A DNA stretch of 64,000 nt from Nocardia sp. CY41. GTDB taxonomy: Bacteria; Actinomycetota; Actinomycetes; Mycobacteriales; Mycobacteriaceae. The notes beneath the pieces were generated by a model. The model was not told the DNA's origin. It saw only the letters and a program-made list of their open reading frames with translations, and searched no databases. Position numbers and translations under genes: made by a program. Location of the stretch: positions 269,143-333,142 of the forward strand of contig NZ_VUOS01000009.1 in NCBI RefSeq assembly GCF_009829325.1. The letters are read 5' to 3'. Within the stretch, counting starts at the first letter, position 1, and each line of letters starts with the position of its first letter. Shown in pieces: positions 28,714-37,868 of the stretch.

Positions 28714-29835
28714 TCACGCGTCGCCACGCCGTTCGGGTTCGGCAGCGGACAGCTTGCGGCGAGCTTCGGCGAGGAGTTCGTCCAGTTGGGCCTCGGCGCG
28801 TTCGGCGCGCGCGAGGGTCTGGGCGCGGGCTTCGTCCAGCGCTTCGAGACGTTGCGCGGCTTCTGCACGCGCCTTTTCGACGGCGGCTGCGGCTTCGGCG
28901 CGGACAGAGGCGAGTTCGGCCGCCGCGGCGCGACGGGCGTCGGCGAGCTCGGTGCGGGTGGCTTCGAGTTCTGCGCGTACTCGCCGCCATTCGGCTCGCG
29001 CCTCGTCGGCGGCTTCGGCACGTTCGGCGGCGGTGCGTTCGGCTCGCTCGGCCGCTCGTTCGGCGTCGGCTGCGCGTTGGGCGGCGAGATCGCGTTCGGA
29101 ATGGGCCGCCGCGACCTGTGCCGCCGCTTCCCGCCGGGCCTGCGCGATGTCGGTCTCGGCGCGGCGTTCGGCTCGCTGAACCTGTTCCGCGGCTTGCTGT
29201 TCGAGGCGTTCGGCCTGCTCGGCGGACTCGCGGCGCACAGTGCGGATCTCGGCTTCCGCGGCGCTGCGGGCCGCGAACACCTCGTCCGCCGCCTGCTTGG
29301 TGACCCGTTCGACTTCCCGTAGCGCGTCGTCACGCGCCGCATCGGCCTGGGCGATCAGTGCTTCGGCCTGCTCGGCAGCGCTCGCCGCGTCGTCGGCGGC
29401 GGACTCGGCGAGTTCCCTGGCCTCCTGCGCCTCCCGCCGGGCCTGCTCGGCCGCTACCGCTGCGCCCTCCGCCTCGGCGATCCGCCGTGCGGCATCGACC
29501 TGTACCGCTTGCACCTGGGCTTCGGCGATCGCCGGGTCTGCGAGCGTGGACAACTCTGCGACGGCGGCGCTGAGCGTGGTGTTGAGCTGCTCGGCGAGTC
29601 CGCGGAATTGTGTGAGCAGTTCATCGGCGCGCAACCGCGCGACAGTCACCGGCCCTGGTTTCGTCACAGTGACGGGAGCAGCCGCGGCCTCGGACTCCTG
29701 TTGCTGCCGTTGCCGTTCCCGCCACGCGCGCCATCGCGTGTGATCCGGCCGGTCACAGTACTCGGAGGGACGGCCGGGCCCCGCTGCACTCGTGATGGGA
29801 CGGGAGCAGCCCGGATAGTTGCACACCTTCGACAC
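28714..29835 (-). CDS. Zinc-motif coiled-coil protein
   Basis: A 373-residue protein from GTG 29835 (an upstream in-frame extension to 29916 is possible). The N-terminus has VCNYPGCSRPI, then GRPSEYCDRPDHTRWRAWRER: three cysteines and a histidine that could bind zinc, next to an Arg-rich helix that could touch DNA. Residues ~60-360 are an almost unbroken Ala/Glu/Arg coiled coil (for example RRESAEQAERLEQQAAEQV). The layout recalls KfrA-like DNA-binding coiled-coil proteins of plasmids, but I cannot assign a family. Antisense frames over this region are products of its biased composition. Confidence 0.7.
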   Translation of the reverse strand: MSKVCNYPGCSRPITSAAGPGRPSEYCDRPDHTRWRAWRERQRQQQESEAAAAPVTVTKPGPVTVARLRADELLTQFRGLAEQLNTTLSAAVAELSTLADPAIAEAQVQAVQVDAARRIAEAEGAAVAAEQARREAQEARELAESAADDAASAAEQAEALIAQADAARDDALREVERVTKQAADEVFAARSAAEAEIRTVRRESAEQAERLEQQAAEQVQRAERRAETDIAQARREAAAQVAAAHSERDLAAQRAADAERAAERAERTAAERAEAADEARAEWRRVRAELEATRTELADARRAAAAELASVRAEAAAAVEKARAEAAQRLEALDEARAQTLARAERAEAQLDELLAEARRKLSAAEPERRGDA

Positions 29836-30146
29836 GGCCAGATCGTAGCGTCTGTCTCGTCGGGCCAGCCGAGCTCGGCCTGCCCGTCCCCATAGAGGTT
29901 GCCCACCGGGCTGCACAGCGCCACGCGCGGGCTCGCCGAATCAGGGCGTCCTCGGCGGCGGCGTACGCATCGAAGAACCGCGTGGCGTTCCGCGCGGGCG
30001 GCCTCTCCGGCGGGCAGGAGCAGCCAGGCAGTTACCCGATCCGTCCCCGGGTCACGGGGGCAAGTTCACCGGAATCGAGGACGCCCGAGAGCGTGGCGGT
30101 CGTCTGCCGACCACGCCCCGGTGTAGCCCACGTCACTCGTTGATGC
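29836..30146. other. Region without a supported gene
   Basis: About 310 bases upstream of the coiled-coil and NDH-like genes. Short open frames (for example 29899-30126) lack family features. It probably holds the divergent promoters. Confidence 0.35.
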
Positions 30147-30173
30147 TGTCAGGAATTCGGGGGCTGTCTCGTT
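30147..30173 (+). promoter_or_regulatory. ECF41-type promoter for the NDH-like gene
   Basis: TGTCAGG (30147-30153), a 16-base spacer and CGTT (30170-30173). ECF41 sigma factors are known to read promoters of the type TGTCACA then CGTC, and an ECF41-like gene lies in the same operon. The same TGTCAGGAA with a 16-base spacer recurs at 32437, just after the sigma gene. Confidence 0.6.
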
Positions 30174-30205
30174 CAGGAAGCACGCGAACCAGACAGGAGC
30201 GAACC

Positions 30206-31393
30206 ATGAAGCACCGCATCGTCGTCCTCGGGGCCGGATACGCTGGAGCATTCTCCGCCACATTCCTGGCCCGCCAGCTCCACTCCGACGATTTCGAGAT
30301 CACCGTTGTCAACGCCGAACCCGACTTCATCGAGCGGTTGCGCCTGCATCAGCTCGCCGCCGGGCAGGAGCTGCGCCACCGGCCGCTGGCGGAGGTGTTC
30401 GCGGGCACCGACATCCGGTTACGACTGGCTCGGGTCACCGACCTCGACCCCGAGCATCGGACTGTCACGGTCGCCGACGGCAACGGCGTCGACCGGCTCG
30501 AATACGACACCCTCCTCTACGCGCTCGGCAGCACCATCGCCGACCACGGCGTTCCTGGCGTCGATGAGCACGCCTACCATGTGGCGGCGCGGCCGGCGGC
30601 GCTGCGGCTGCGCGCACGCCTGGACGAGCTGGACGAGGGCGGGAAGGTGCTGGTTGTCGGCGGCAACTTGACCGCGATCGAGGCCGCCACCGAGCTCGCC
30701 GAATCCCGGCCAGGGCTTCGGGTCAGCCTCGTCACCCGCGGCGAACTCGGCGGCTGGCTGGGCGCCAAGGCCCACCGTCACATGCGGCGCGCCTTCGACC
30801 GGTTCGGTATCACGGTCCACGAGCACTCCGCCATCGTGCGCGTCGAGGAGGCTGCGGCGATCGCCGCCGACGGCACCGTTTTCGGCTCCGACGCGACCGT
30901 GTGGGCCGCCGGTTTCGCAGTCCATTCGATTGCCGCCGCCAGCGGCCTCGCGGTGGAACCCAACGGCCAGATCACGGTCGACCGTCAGATGCGGTCGGTC
31001 TCCCACCCGAACGTCTACGCCGCCGGTGACAGCGTCTTCGTCATCGGCGACAACGGCCTGCCGTACCCGATGTCGTGTGCTTCGGCGGGACCCACCAGTA
31101 AGGCGGCGACGGCTGCGATAATCGGGGATCTGACCGGCCGCAAAGTCGCGCCGACCACATTCTCCTATATCGGCAACCACATCAGTCTCGGCCGTAACGA
31201 CGGGCTGTTCCAGCTGGTCGACGGTGACGCGCGGGCGAAGCCGGGAGCCCTGCGCGGCTGGGCGGCCGCACGCATCAAGTCGGCGATCATCAATACCGCC
31301 GCCTGGGCCATCAGCCGCCCGACTTTCGGAAAGCCGAGTCACCAGTACCGTTTGGCCATCCGGGAGCCCTCGACCCATCCGGTCGCTGGATAG
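30206..31393 (+). CDS. FAD-dependent pyridine nucleotide oxidoreductase, NDH-2-like
   Basis: A 395-residue flavoprotein. The FAD motif is IVVLGAGYAGAFSATFLARQL, the second dinucleotide motif is KVLVVGGNLTAIEAATELAE, and the third FAD contact is PNVYAAGDSVFV. The arrangement matches type II NADH dehydrogenases and related carotenoid or quinone reductases; the membrane-anchoring helices of true NDH-2 are not evident. ATG 30206 follows caggagc by five bases. It is encoded just before an ECF41 sigma factor, which in other genomes commonly controls a linked oxidoreductase. Confidence 0.85.
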   Translation: MKHRIVVLGAGYAGAFSATFLARQLHSDDFEITVVNAEPDFIERLRLHQLAAGQELRHRPLAEVFAGTDIRLRLARVTDLDPEHRTVTVADGNGVDRLEYDTLLYALGSTIADHGVPGVDEHAYHVAARPAALRLRARLDELDEGGKVLVVGGNLTAIEAATELAESRPGLRVSLVTRGELGGWLGAKAHRHMRRAFDRFGITVHEHSAIVRVEEAAAIAADGTVFGSDATVWAAGFAVHSIAAASGLAVEPNGQITVDRQMRSVSHPNVYAAGDSVFVIGDNGLPYPMSCASAGPTSKAATAAIIGDLTGRKVAPTTFSYIGNHISLGRNDGLFQLVDGDARAKPGALRGWAAARIKSAIINTAAWAISRPTFGKPSHQYRLAIREPSTHPVAG

Positions 31394-31403
31394 AGTCGTG
31401 CTC

Positions 31404-32345
31404 ATGGACACTGCCACCGTGGCGCGTTTCGAGGCCAGCCGGAATCGGCTGGCCTCGCTCGCCTACCGTCTGCTCGGCTCGGCCGCCGATGCCGAGGACA
31501 CGGTGCAGGACGCGTTTCTGCGGTGGCAGGCCGCCGACCAGGAGCACGTCGAGGTGCCCGAAGCATGGCTGACGAAGATCGTCACCAACCTGGCGCTCGA
31601 CCGGCTCCGTTCGGCGAAGGTGCGGCGTGAACGCGCGGTCGGCGCCTGGATGCCCGAACCGCTCCTCGACGGCGACCCGATGCTGGGTCCGGCAGACACC
31701 GTCGAGCAGCGGGAATCGGTGACCTTGGCGGTGCTGACGCTCATGGAGCGCCTGTCGCCGGTCGAACGGGCCGTTTACGTGCTGCGCGAGGCTTTCGCGT
31801 ACAGCCACGCCGAGATAGCCGAGATTCTCGGCATCAGCGAGTCCGGCAGCCAGCAACACGCGCACCGAGCCCGGCGTCGACTCGCCGCCGCCGGTAACGG
31901 CACCGACATCGACCACGCTTCCGCGCGTCGAATCGTCGAGGCGTTCGTCGATGCCGCGTCTTCGGGCCGGACCGAACGGCTGGTCGCGCTGCTGACCGGC
32001 GACGCGACCGGCATTTCCGACGGCGCCGGGCTGGGACTGGCCGAGAAGCTGGTCAGGTACTCGACGCCGGAGCGGATCGCCGGCGCGGTGCGGGCCGGCT
32101 TCAAACCTTCGCCGACCAAGCGCAGACTCGCCGGCGGCTCGCCCTCGATCCATGCCGCCGTGGTCAACGGCTGCCCGGCCATGCTCGCCATCCTCGACGA
32201 CCAGGTCCGTGGGGTCGCGATCCTGGAGATCCGCGACGACAAGATCGCATGCGTGCGCGGCATCGCCGCCCCGGACCGACTCCGTCGCCTCACCGCCCAA
32301 TGGCAGCGGCAGGAGCATGATGTCCCACTGATCGAATCGTGGTGA
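31404..32345 (+). CDS. ECF41-type RNA polymerase sigma factor (SigJ-like)
   Basis: A 313-residue sigma factor. Region 2 is RLASLAYRLLGSAADAEDTVQDAFLRWQ, region 4 is ERAVYVLREAFAYSHAEIAEILGISESGSQQHAHRAR, and the C-terminal ~130 residues are the SnoaL-like domain (IVEAFVDAASSGR ... AVVNGCPAMLAILDDQVRGVAIL ... DRLRRL) that takes the place of an anti-sigma factor in this group. It is ten bases behind the oxidoreductase gene. ATG at 31404 is used. It probably drives its own operon from the TGTCAGG promoter. Confidence 0.9.
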   Translation: MDTATVARFEASRNRLASLAYRLLGSAADAEDTVQDAFLRWQAADQEHVEVPEAWLTKIVTNLALDRLRSAKVRRERAVGAWMPEPLLDGDPMLGPADTVEQRESVTLAVLTLMERLSPVERAVYVLREAFAYSHAEIAEILGISESGSQQHAHRARRRLAAAGNGTDIDHASARRIVEAFVDAASSGRTERLVALLTGDATGISDGAGLGLAEKLVRYSTPERIAGAVRAGFKPSPTKRRLAGGSPSIHAAVVNGCPAMLAILDDQVRGVAILEIRDDKIACVRGIAAPDRLRRLTAQWQRQEHDVPLIESW

Positions 32346-32436
32346 CCCACCGGCCCGCATTCGATCTCACGTTCGTCCATTGATCCCGTCGCACCGTTCG
32401 GCGAACACCGCGGCTCGACCTCCGGATTCCTGAAGC

Positions 32437-32463
32437 TGTCAGGAAGTGCGAGGTAGCTTCGGC
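32437..32463 (+). promoter_or_regulatory. Second ECF41-like promoter motif
   Basis: TGTCAGG (32437-32443), a 16-base spacer and CGGC (32460-32463), matching the motif upstream of the oxidoreductase gene in sequence and spacing. No intact gene lies directly downstream on this strand; the next DNA is a decayed junction. The original target may have been lost. Confidence 0.4.
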
Positions 32464-32579
32464 GGCTCCGGGTTTCGTCCAGCGTGAGGTTGTGGGCCGA
32501 CTCGTGGCCCGTGAGCCGGACAGGCGCGTGGTCGTAAAGCGGTGGTGAGGAGTTCGCCGGTTGCCGGTCGAGTCGGATG

Positions 32580-32890
32580 TCAGAGCCTGATACCTGCTGC
32601 CGATAGATCGTGTCGCAGTGTGTCGATCTCGAGAAGTTCGTGGATCCATGTCGGTGCGGTGATTCGGTGGTGTGTTATCTCCTGGACGGCTGTGGCGGCG
32701 ACCGCGGCTGTGGCCAGGGATTGTCCACGGCCGGTGGCCCACCGTATCGGTCCGTCGGCGGGCCGGGCCAGGACCACCCATCTGTCGCTGCCGGGCATTC
32801 GCCGTGGAACCAGCGCCTGCAGTGCCGGCGCCCAGGTGAGTGCCGCCAGCCCGGCGGTGGCAAGCCGGGAATCCAATCTCAGATAGGTGC
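32580..32890 (-). pseudogene. C-terminal remnant of an unidentified gene
   Basis: The stop is at 32580 and protein-like sequence reaches to about 32890: PVRTYLRLDSRLATAGLAAL, DRWVVLARPADGPIRWATG and AAVAATAVQEITHHRI. The tail vaguely resembles the end of saccharopine-dehydrogenase-like reductases, but this is not secure. Beyond 32890 the frame gives low-quality sequence, and the facing MFS gene is also cut there. Confidence 0.4.
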
Positions 32891-32942
32891 GGACGGGTAC
32901 CGCGTATTCGCGGGTGAGTCGGTGTTGGTCGGCGAAGTCGGC

Positions 32943-34190
32943 GTGTTCGCGGGCGGACTCACCGTGTTCACGGTGGCGTCCGCGCTGGCGGGATTCGCGC
33001 CGGCCCCGGCGGTCCTTGTCGCCGCGCGGGCATTGCAGGGTCTCGGCGCGGCCGTGGTCATCCCCGCGCAACTGGCACTGCTCACCACGACATTCACCCA
33101 GCCTGCCGTGCGAAATCGCGCCTTCGGGGTGTGGAGTGCGATGGGAGCGGCGGGCGCGGCAATCGGCACCGCGGTCGGCGGACCACTCACCGATCTGGCC
33201 GGCTGGCCGTCGATATTCCTGATCAACCTGCCCGTGGGCGTGCTGGCGCTGGCCTTCGTCCGAGTGCTCCCGCCGGATCCGGCGCCATCGGTCCTGGCTG
33301 TGCGCCGACTCGACGCGCCGGGGGCGATCATCGGCACCGCGGCGCTGTTGACCACCGGTTATGCCATCGGCGCGCTCGGCGACGAGTCGACTCGTACCCT
33401 GGCGTCGGGCCTGCTGGTGACCGGGCTCGCGCTGCTCGCCTGCTTCGTGCTCCTCGAGGCGCGCAGCTCACATCCACTGATGCCGTTGCGCCTGTTCACC
33501 ATTCGCCAGGTGAGTGGGTCGGCCGTGGTCAACGCGCTGGTCGGCGCGGCGCACGTGCCCACCTTCGCCCTGCTGGCTCTGTACTTGCAGAACACCCAGC
33601 ACTACGGTCCGACCGCGTCCGGCCTCGCGGTGCTGCCGGTGGCCGTGGTGAACGTCGTCGTCTCCCGCACGCTGATCCCGTATGCGCTGGATCGCCTGGG
33701 CGCCTGGCGGGTACTGGCCGCAGGCCTCGGGCTGCAGGCCCTGGCCATGGCCTGGTTCGCCCGCCTGCCCGAACACGGCAACTACCTGATCGACGTGCTG
33801 CCGGGCGCGGTACTGCTCGGCATCGGCCTGCCCGCCGCATTCGTCGGCGTCACCGTCCCCGCAGTCACCTCTGTCGACAAGGCCGACGCAGGGATCGCGG
33901 CGGGCATCGTCAACACCGCACAGCGCGTCGGGTCAGGGATCGGAGTCACGGCCGTACTGCTACTCGCCGATGTGGTGGCTCGGCAATCCACAGCAGCCGA
34001 TGCCTACCGGACCGGACTGAACATCGCATTCGCGTTCGCCGCCACGTTGGCCGCGACAGGCACCGTGCTGACTCTCGCCCTGCTGCGCACGAGTCCGGCG
34101 CCGGCCGCCGAGCCGAAGCCCGAAACCCCGGCCGCAGTCCACGATCACCCTCAGCGCAGAGTCCCCCGGAACACCTGCGTCCGGCAGTAG
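32943..34190 (+). pseudogene. MFS (DHA2-type) transporter, 5'-truncated
   Basis: From about 32943 the frame reads GGLTVFTVASALAGFAP, ARALQGLGAAVVIPAQLALL and GPLTDLAGWPSIFLINLPVGVLA, i.e. an MFS drug/proton antiporter from transmembrane helix 3 onward to a natural stop (about 415 residues, 11-12 helices in the full family). The first ~70-80 residues, with helices 1-2 and the A motif, are missing, and no start codon with a ribosome-binding site precedes the homologous part. Its 3' end overlaps the convergent membrane gene by 40 bases. Confidence 0.7.
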
Positions 34191-34696
34191 ATTACAAATC
34201 CTGTTGTCAGCAGGAGCACCCCGAGATCGAACTGGGCCAGCCGCGGTCCGAGGATCTGCCAACGGTCACGAAAACCGAAGGTGAGGATGTCGAGGATCAC
34301 CTGGCCGGCCAGTCCGGTGACGGCAACCGGCACGGCCCAGCGGATGCGCATAAGCAGCAGGATCGCGGCAAGCAGTCCACCGCAGATGCCCAGGGTCCAG
34401 AAGGCCGCCGGTACGAGGGCATAGTCGGTGAAGTACCCGATCTGCTCGCTGTTGTAGTTCTGGGATCGGAAGTAATCGGCGTTCTCGCTGAGCGCCATGA
34501 CGTAGTCATACACGCCGCCGAGGTTCAGCGGGAAGAACACTATGCCGATCACCCAGAGATGCCAGGGTGCCGAGCGCCGAGCGCCCAGCGCAGCCTCACG
34601 CGTTGCCGGACTTCCCACCAGCCGCGATCTCGCCACTGCGCAGCGCCGAATCACCGACGCCCTGCAGCGAACTGGTAGATCCCGCCCGATCACCAC
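34151..34696 (-). CDS. Membrane protein of unknown function
   Basis: A 181-residue protein in which residues ~45-175 hold four hydrophobic segments: WHLWVIGIVFFPLNLGGVYDYVMAL, AAFWTLGICGGLLAAILLLM, AVPVAVTGLAGQVILDILTF and FDLGVLLLTTGFVIYC. YFRSQNYNSEQIGYFTDYAL is a recurrent motif in a family of small actinobacterial and proteobacterial membrane proteins. The first ~40 residues are basic and less conserved, so a later start is possible. Confidence 0.65.
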   Translation of the reverse strand: MVIGRDLPVRCRASVIRRCAVARSRLVGSPATREAALGARRSAPWHLWVIGIVFFPLNLGGVYDYVMALSENADYFRSQNYNSEQIGYFTDYALVPAAFWTLGICGGLLAAILLLMRIRWAVPVAVTGLAGQVILDILTFGFRDRWQILGPRLAQFDLGVLLLTTGFVIYCRTQVFRGTLR

Positions 34697-34756
34697 CCTT
34701 CAGGATTCCGGGCCCAGAACCCAGCGGCGATTACGACGGAGTCAGGACTCCCACAC

Positions 34757-34789
34757 TGACCGCCGATAAGTGAACCTTATCGGCGGTCA
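34757..34789. repeat. Perfect 14-bp stem hairpin
   Basis: TGACCGCCGATAAG (34757-34770), a five-base loop TGAAC, and CTTATCGGCGGTCA (34776-34789). The stem is perfect and strong. It lies in the 389-base gap between a minus-strand membrane gene and the integrase, and no T-tract follows, so it could be a terminator, an operator or a recombination-site arm. Confidence 0.75.
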
Positions 34790-35085
34790 GGTTCCCGAGT
34801 TGGCCGGTTGATCAATGGGATTAATTCTGTTTCGTAGCGTTTGTCGTGACGAAACGAAATATCAACGAAAAGGACGTAAAACTGGGTACCCCTCCCCGCG
34901 AGTCGAGGGTCGTTCTCATCGCTTTGACGCGGCTGGCGAGCACGTAGCGGTGCCAATCGCATTCGGAGAGGCTCACGCCGAACGGACCCGCGCCAGGGCC
35001 GCACCCCAGTGCCGTAGGCTGACTTCCTGCGCCGAATGCCGAAGTGCGAACAGCCAGTCACTGATGAGAACGCGGGAGCCGAGTC

Positions 35086-36291
35086 GTGGACGATCGATCC
35101 AGCGTTGTGGTGGTCCCGGACGCGGTGCGTACCGAGTTGCGCCGTGGTGTGCGTAGCGTGCTGGTCGATGCGGCGGCACTGCGGTTGGTGCGCGACCGCT
35201 TCGACGACGATCAAGCCGGTTCGCTGCGCCGGTATCTCGAGGCGTCGCAATCGGCGAACACACTGCGCGCCTACCGGGCGGATTGGGTGGCGTGGTCGGC
35301 GTGGTGCGCCACCGAGGGGCGCCAGGCTTTGCCCGCCGACGCGCTGGACGTGGCGGTCTATCTCGCCGCGGCCGCCGACGCGCGGCGCGACGGCGGCGAA
35401 TGGGCGTTCAGCCCGGCAACTTTGGAGCGTAAGTCGGCAGCCATCGCGGCGGTGCACGCGGCGAATGGCCTGCCGTCACCGACTCGGTCGGACGTGGTGC
35501 GGCTGACGCTGCGCGGCATCCGCCGCACCCGGCGGACACAACCCAAACGCAAACGGCCCGTCCTGCTGCACACTCTCGACCAACTGCTCGGCGGGCTGCC
35601 CGAGCCGGGCTGGCCGGCCGAACCCGCCCGGCGGCGCGATGCGCTCGCACTGCTCATCGGTTTCGCGGGTGCTCTGCGCCGCAGTGAACTGGCCGGGCTG
35701 CGTATCGGCGACGTCGAGGTCGGGATCGACCACACGACCGGCGAGCCGCTCCTGTTGATCCGGCTGCCCGCGACGAAGACCGACCCCACCGGCGCGGCCG
35801 AACAACGCGTGGCCCTCCCCCGCGGCCGCCGCCCCGCGACCTGTCCGGTATGCGCCTTCGCCGATTGGCTGCGACTGCGCGAAATACACGACGCCGCAGG
35901 GACTTCCGGCGTGCGCGCCTGGCTGGCCGACAGTCCCGCGAAGTCGGCCGACATCCACCGGTGTCATGGCTTCACCGGCACTACGCTCACCGACGCGGAC
36001 CTGCCGGTCTTCCCCACTATCAACCGGCACGGCGGAATCGGCGACCGCGCTATGTCCGGCCGGGCCGTCGCCGAACTGGTCAAGCGTTATGCCGCCCGGG
36101 CCGGGCTCGACCCCGACCTGTTCTCCGGACATTCGCTGCGCGCCGGGTTCGCCACCCAGGCCGCGCTCGGCGGCGCCAGCGACCGCGAGATCATGCGCCA
36201 GGGCCGCTGGACCAACCCGCGCACCGTCCACGGCTACATTCGCACCGCCAACCCGCTGGAAGACAACGCGGTCACCAAGCTCGGATTATGA
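35086..36291 (+). CDS. Tyrosine recombinase / site-specific integrase
   Basis: A 401-residue phage-type integrase. An N-terminal SAM-like core-binding domain (SANTLRAYRADWVAWSAWC, residues 56-74) precedes the catalytic domain. Catalytic residues are R198 in GALRRSELAGL, the H-x-x-R of SGHSLRAGFATQ (H349, R352) and Y384 in PRTVHGYIR. It has a GTG start. No attachment site or linked mobile-element genes are clear, but a perfect hairpin lies 300 bases upstream and a DNA ligase gene follows by 58 bases. The surrounding 32-40 kb is rich in gene remnants. Confidence 0.9.
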   Translation: MDDRSSVVVVPDAVRTELRRGVRSVLVDAAALRLVRDRFDDDQAGSLRRYLEASQSANTLRAYRADWVAWSAWCATEGRQALPADALDVAVYLAAAADARRDGGEWAFSPATLERKSAAIAAVHAANGLPSPTRSDVVRLTLRGIRRTRRTQPKRKRPVLLHTLDQLLGGLPEPGWPAEPARRRDALALLIGFAGALRRSELAGLRIGDVEVGIDHTTGEPLLLIRLPATKTDPTGAAEQRVALPRGRRPATCPVCAFADWLRLREIHDAAGTSGVRAWLADSPAKSADIHRCHGFTGTTLTDADLPVFPTINRHGGIGDRAMSGRAVAELVKRYAARAGLDPDLFSGHSLRAGFATQAALGGASDREIMRQGRWTNPRTVHGYIRTANPLEDNAVTKLGL

Positions 36292-36349
36292 CTCCGGGCC
36301 GCCGTCGGGCCTGCCCGACCCGCCCGTTTGCTGAAGATATGCTGATGAT

Positions 36350-37312
36350 GTGCTGTCAGCGCCGGCGCCGATGCTGGCCGTCTCCGGACGGCCGCCGCGA
36401 GACCGTGGCCGGTGGGCCTTCGAGATGAAATGGGACGGCATTCGCGCCATCGCACGGTGCCGCGACGGGGACTGCCGGCTCTACAGTCGCAACAATCGCG
36501 ATCTCAGTGGCTCATTTCCCGAGCTCACCGCAGTGCTCGCGGATCTGGGCGAGCGCGGCGGGCTGATTCTCGACGGGGAGATCGTCGCCCCGGATCCCCG
36601 GACGGGGGCGCCGTCGTTCGGCCGCCTGCAGCGACGGATGCATGTGGTCTCGCCGAGCGCGGAATTGCTGCGCGCATTCCCGGCGCAATACTTGGCCTTC
36701 GATTTGCTGGCCGTCGGCGAAGCCTCCCTCCTGTCGCTGCCCTACACCGAACGACGTGAGCGCTTGGCGGAACTCGCGCTCGATCGCCCCCTCGCCCGCA
36801 CCCCGCCCTACTACACCGACATCGACCCCATGGTTCTGATGGACGTCGCCCGCGAGCACGGTCTGGAAGGGATCGTCGCCAAGCGTCTCGATTCCGCGTA
36901 CTACCCGGGCCGCCGCTCGCCGGTGTGGATCAAGACACCGCTGCGTAAGACGACGGAGGTCGTCGTCGCGGGCTGGCTGCCCGGTACGGGGCGGTTTTCC
37001 GCGACGTTCGGTTCGCTCGCACTCGGCGCGTACGACGACCGTGACCAGCTGGTGCATATCGGCAATGTCGGCACCGGATGGACCATGCCCGATCGCCGCT
37101 CCTTGCAAGCCCGCCTGAACGAGCTGTCCCGGCCGGACACTCCCTTCGATACCCCGCCCCCGCGCGCTATCGCCGCTTCCGCGCACTGGGTGGAGCCCGT
37201 TTTGGTCGCCGACATCGAATATCGCGAAGCCACCCCCGAGGGCCTGCGCCACCCCAGCTGGCGCGGCTTGCGTCCGGACAAGACGCCGCACGAGGTGAAA
37301 TTGCCGCAATAG
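36350..37312 (+). CDS. ATP-dependent DNA ligase (LigC-like)
   Basis: A 320-residue enzyme: nucleotidyltransferase domain with the adenylated lysine in FEMKWDGIRA (K27), motif III-like LILDGEIVAPD, motif IV LEGIVAKRLDS and motif V PVWIKTPLRK, followed by an OB-fold with VVVAGWLPGTGR and LVHIGNVGTGW. It lacks Ku-linked polymerase or nuclease modules, so it is like the stand-alone LigC group or the ligase module of LigD. GTG 36350 places PMLA at the usual family position. It sits just after the integrase and could be cotranscribed. Confidence 0.88.
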   Translation: MLSAPAPMLAVSGRPPRDRGRWAFEMKWDGIRAIARCRDGDCRLYSRNNRDLSGSFPELTAVLADLGERGGLILDGEIVAPDPRTGAPSFGRLQRRMHVVSPSAELLRAFPAQYLAFDLLAVGEASLLSLPYTERRERLAELALDRPLARTPPYYTDIDPMVLMDVAREHGLEGIVAKRLDSAYYPGRRSPVWIKTPLRKTTEVVVAGWLPGTGRFSATFGSLALGAYDDRDQLVHIGNVGTGWTMPDRRSLQARLNELSRPDTPFDTPPPRAIAASAHWVEPVLVADIEYREATPEGLRHPSWRGLRPDKTPHEVKLPQ

Positions 37313-37619
37313 CATGGGATGCAACACTGTATTGCGCGTTGATCGCCATATCGTCGCTGGTAGAGGTCTTGCGGTCGTGACTGTTCGTCCACCGGGTCGA
37401 GCGTCGACCTACCGCCTTGGGCTGACTCTGATGGGAAACTCGACCTAGTCGCTCATAGGTAACGGAACCCATCTTCTCGGGACCGGGCGTCACTGCCGCG
37501 CCGATCGGGTCCTCGCAGGTGGGTCTTCGGAACCGCCGCAGGCCGCGTTGCCCCGGACATGCCAGCAGACCTTCCGCCGAACTGCAGGACATTCTGAAGG
37601 GCGATTACCAGAAACGAGG

Positions 37620-37868
37620 GTGGTTGGAACGCCGACTCCTGGAAGATCGAACGCATCCGCCGCAACCCTGCAACCCTGCAGCCTGCGAGGCAAGGCCCAC
37701 GGCGAGATCGTCAACGCCACCGCCGTCGTGCTCGACGAAGCCGGCAGCAACACAGCACGCCAACTGATCCGGCGACGCTACGGGACCCATGGCTGGATCG
37801 CCGTCCTCAGCAACGCGTTGCGGCGCGGCCGCAGCGACACCATCGGCATCGAGATCACCGCAGCCTGA
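37620..37868 (+). pseudogene. PPOX/F420-type oxidoreductase remnant
   Basis: Two frames joined near 37670 give NADSWKIERIRRNPATLQPC then SLRGKAHGEIVNATAVVLDE and RQLIRRRYGTHGW, ending in IGIEITAA and a stop. This is the C-terminal half of a pyridoxamine-oxidase-like (PPOX class, F420-type) protein. The N-terminal half is absent. Confidence 0.5.

Noticed and set aside
28635..29322. Plus-strand Gly/Phe- or Ser/Ala-rich frames over the coiled-coil gene
   Set aside because: Reverse complement of a repetitive Ala/Glu/Arg coiled coil; such frames arise from composition.
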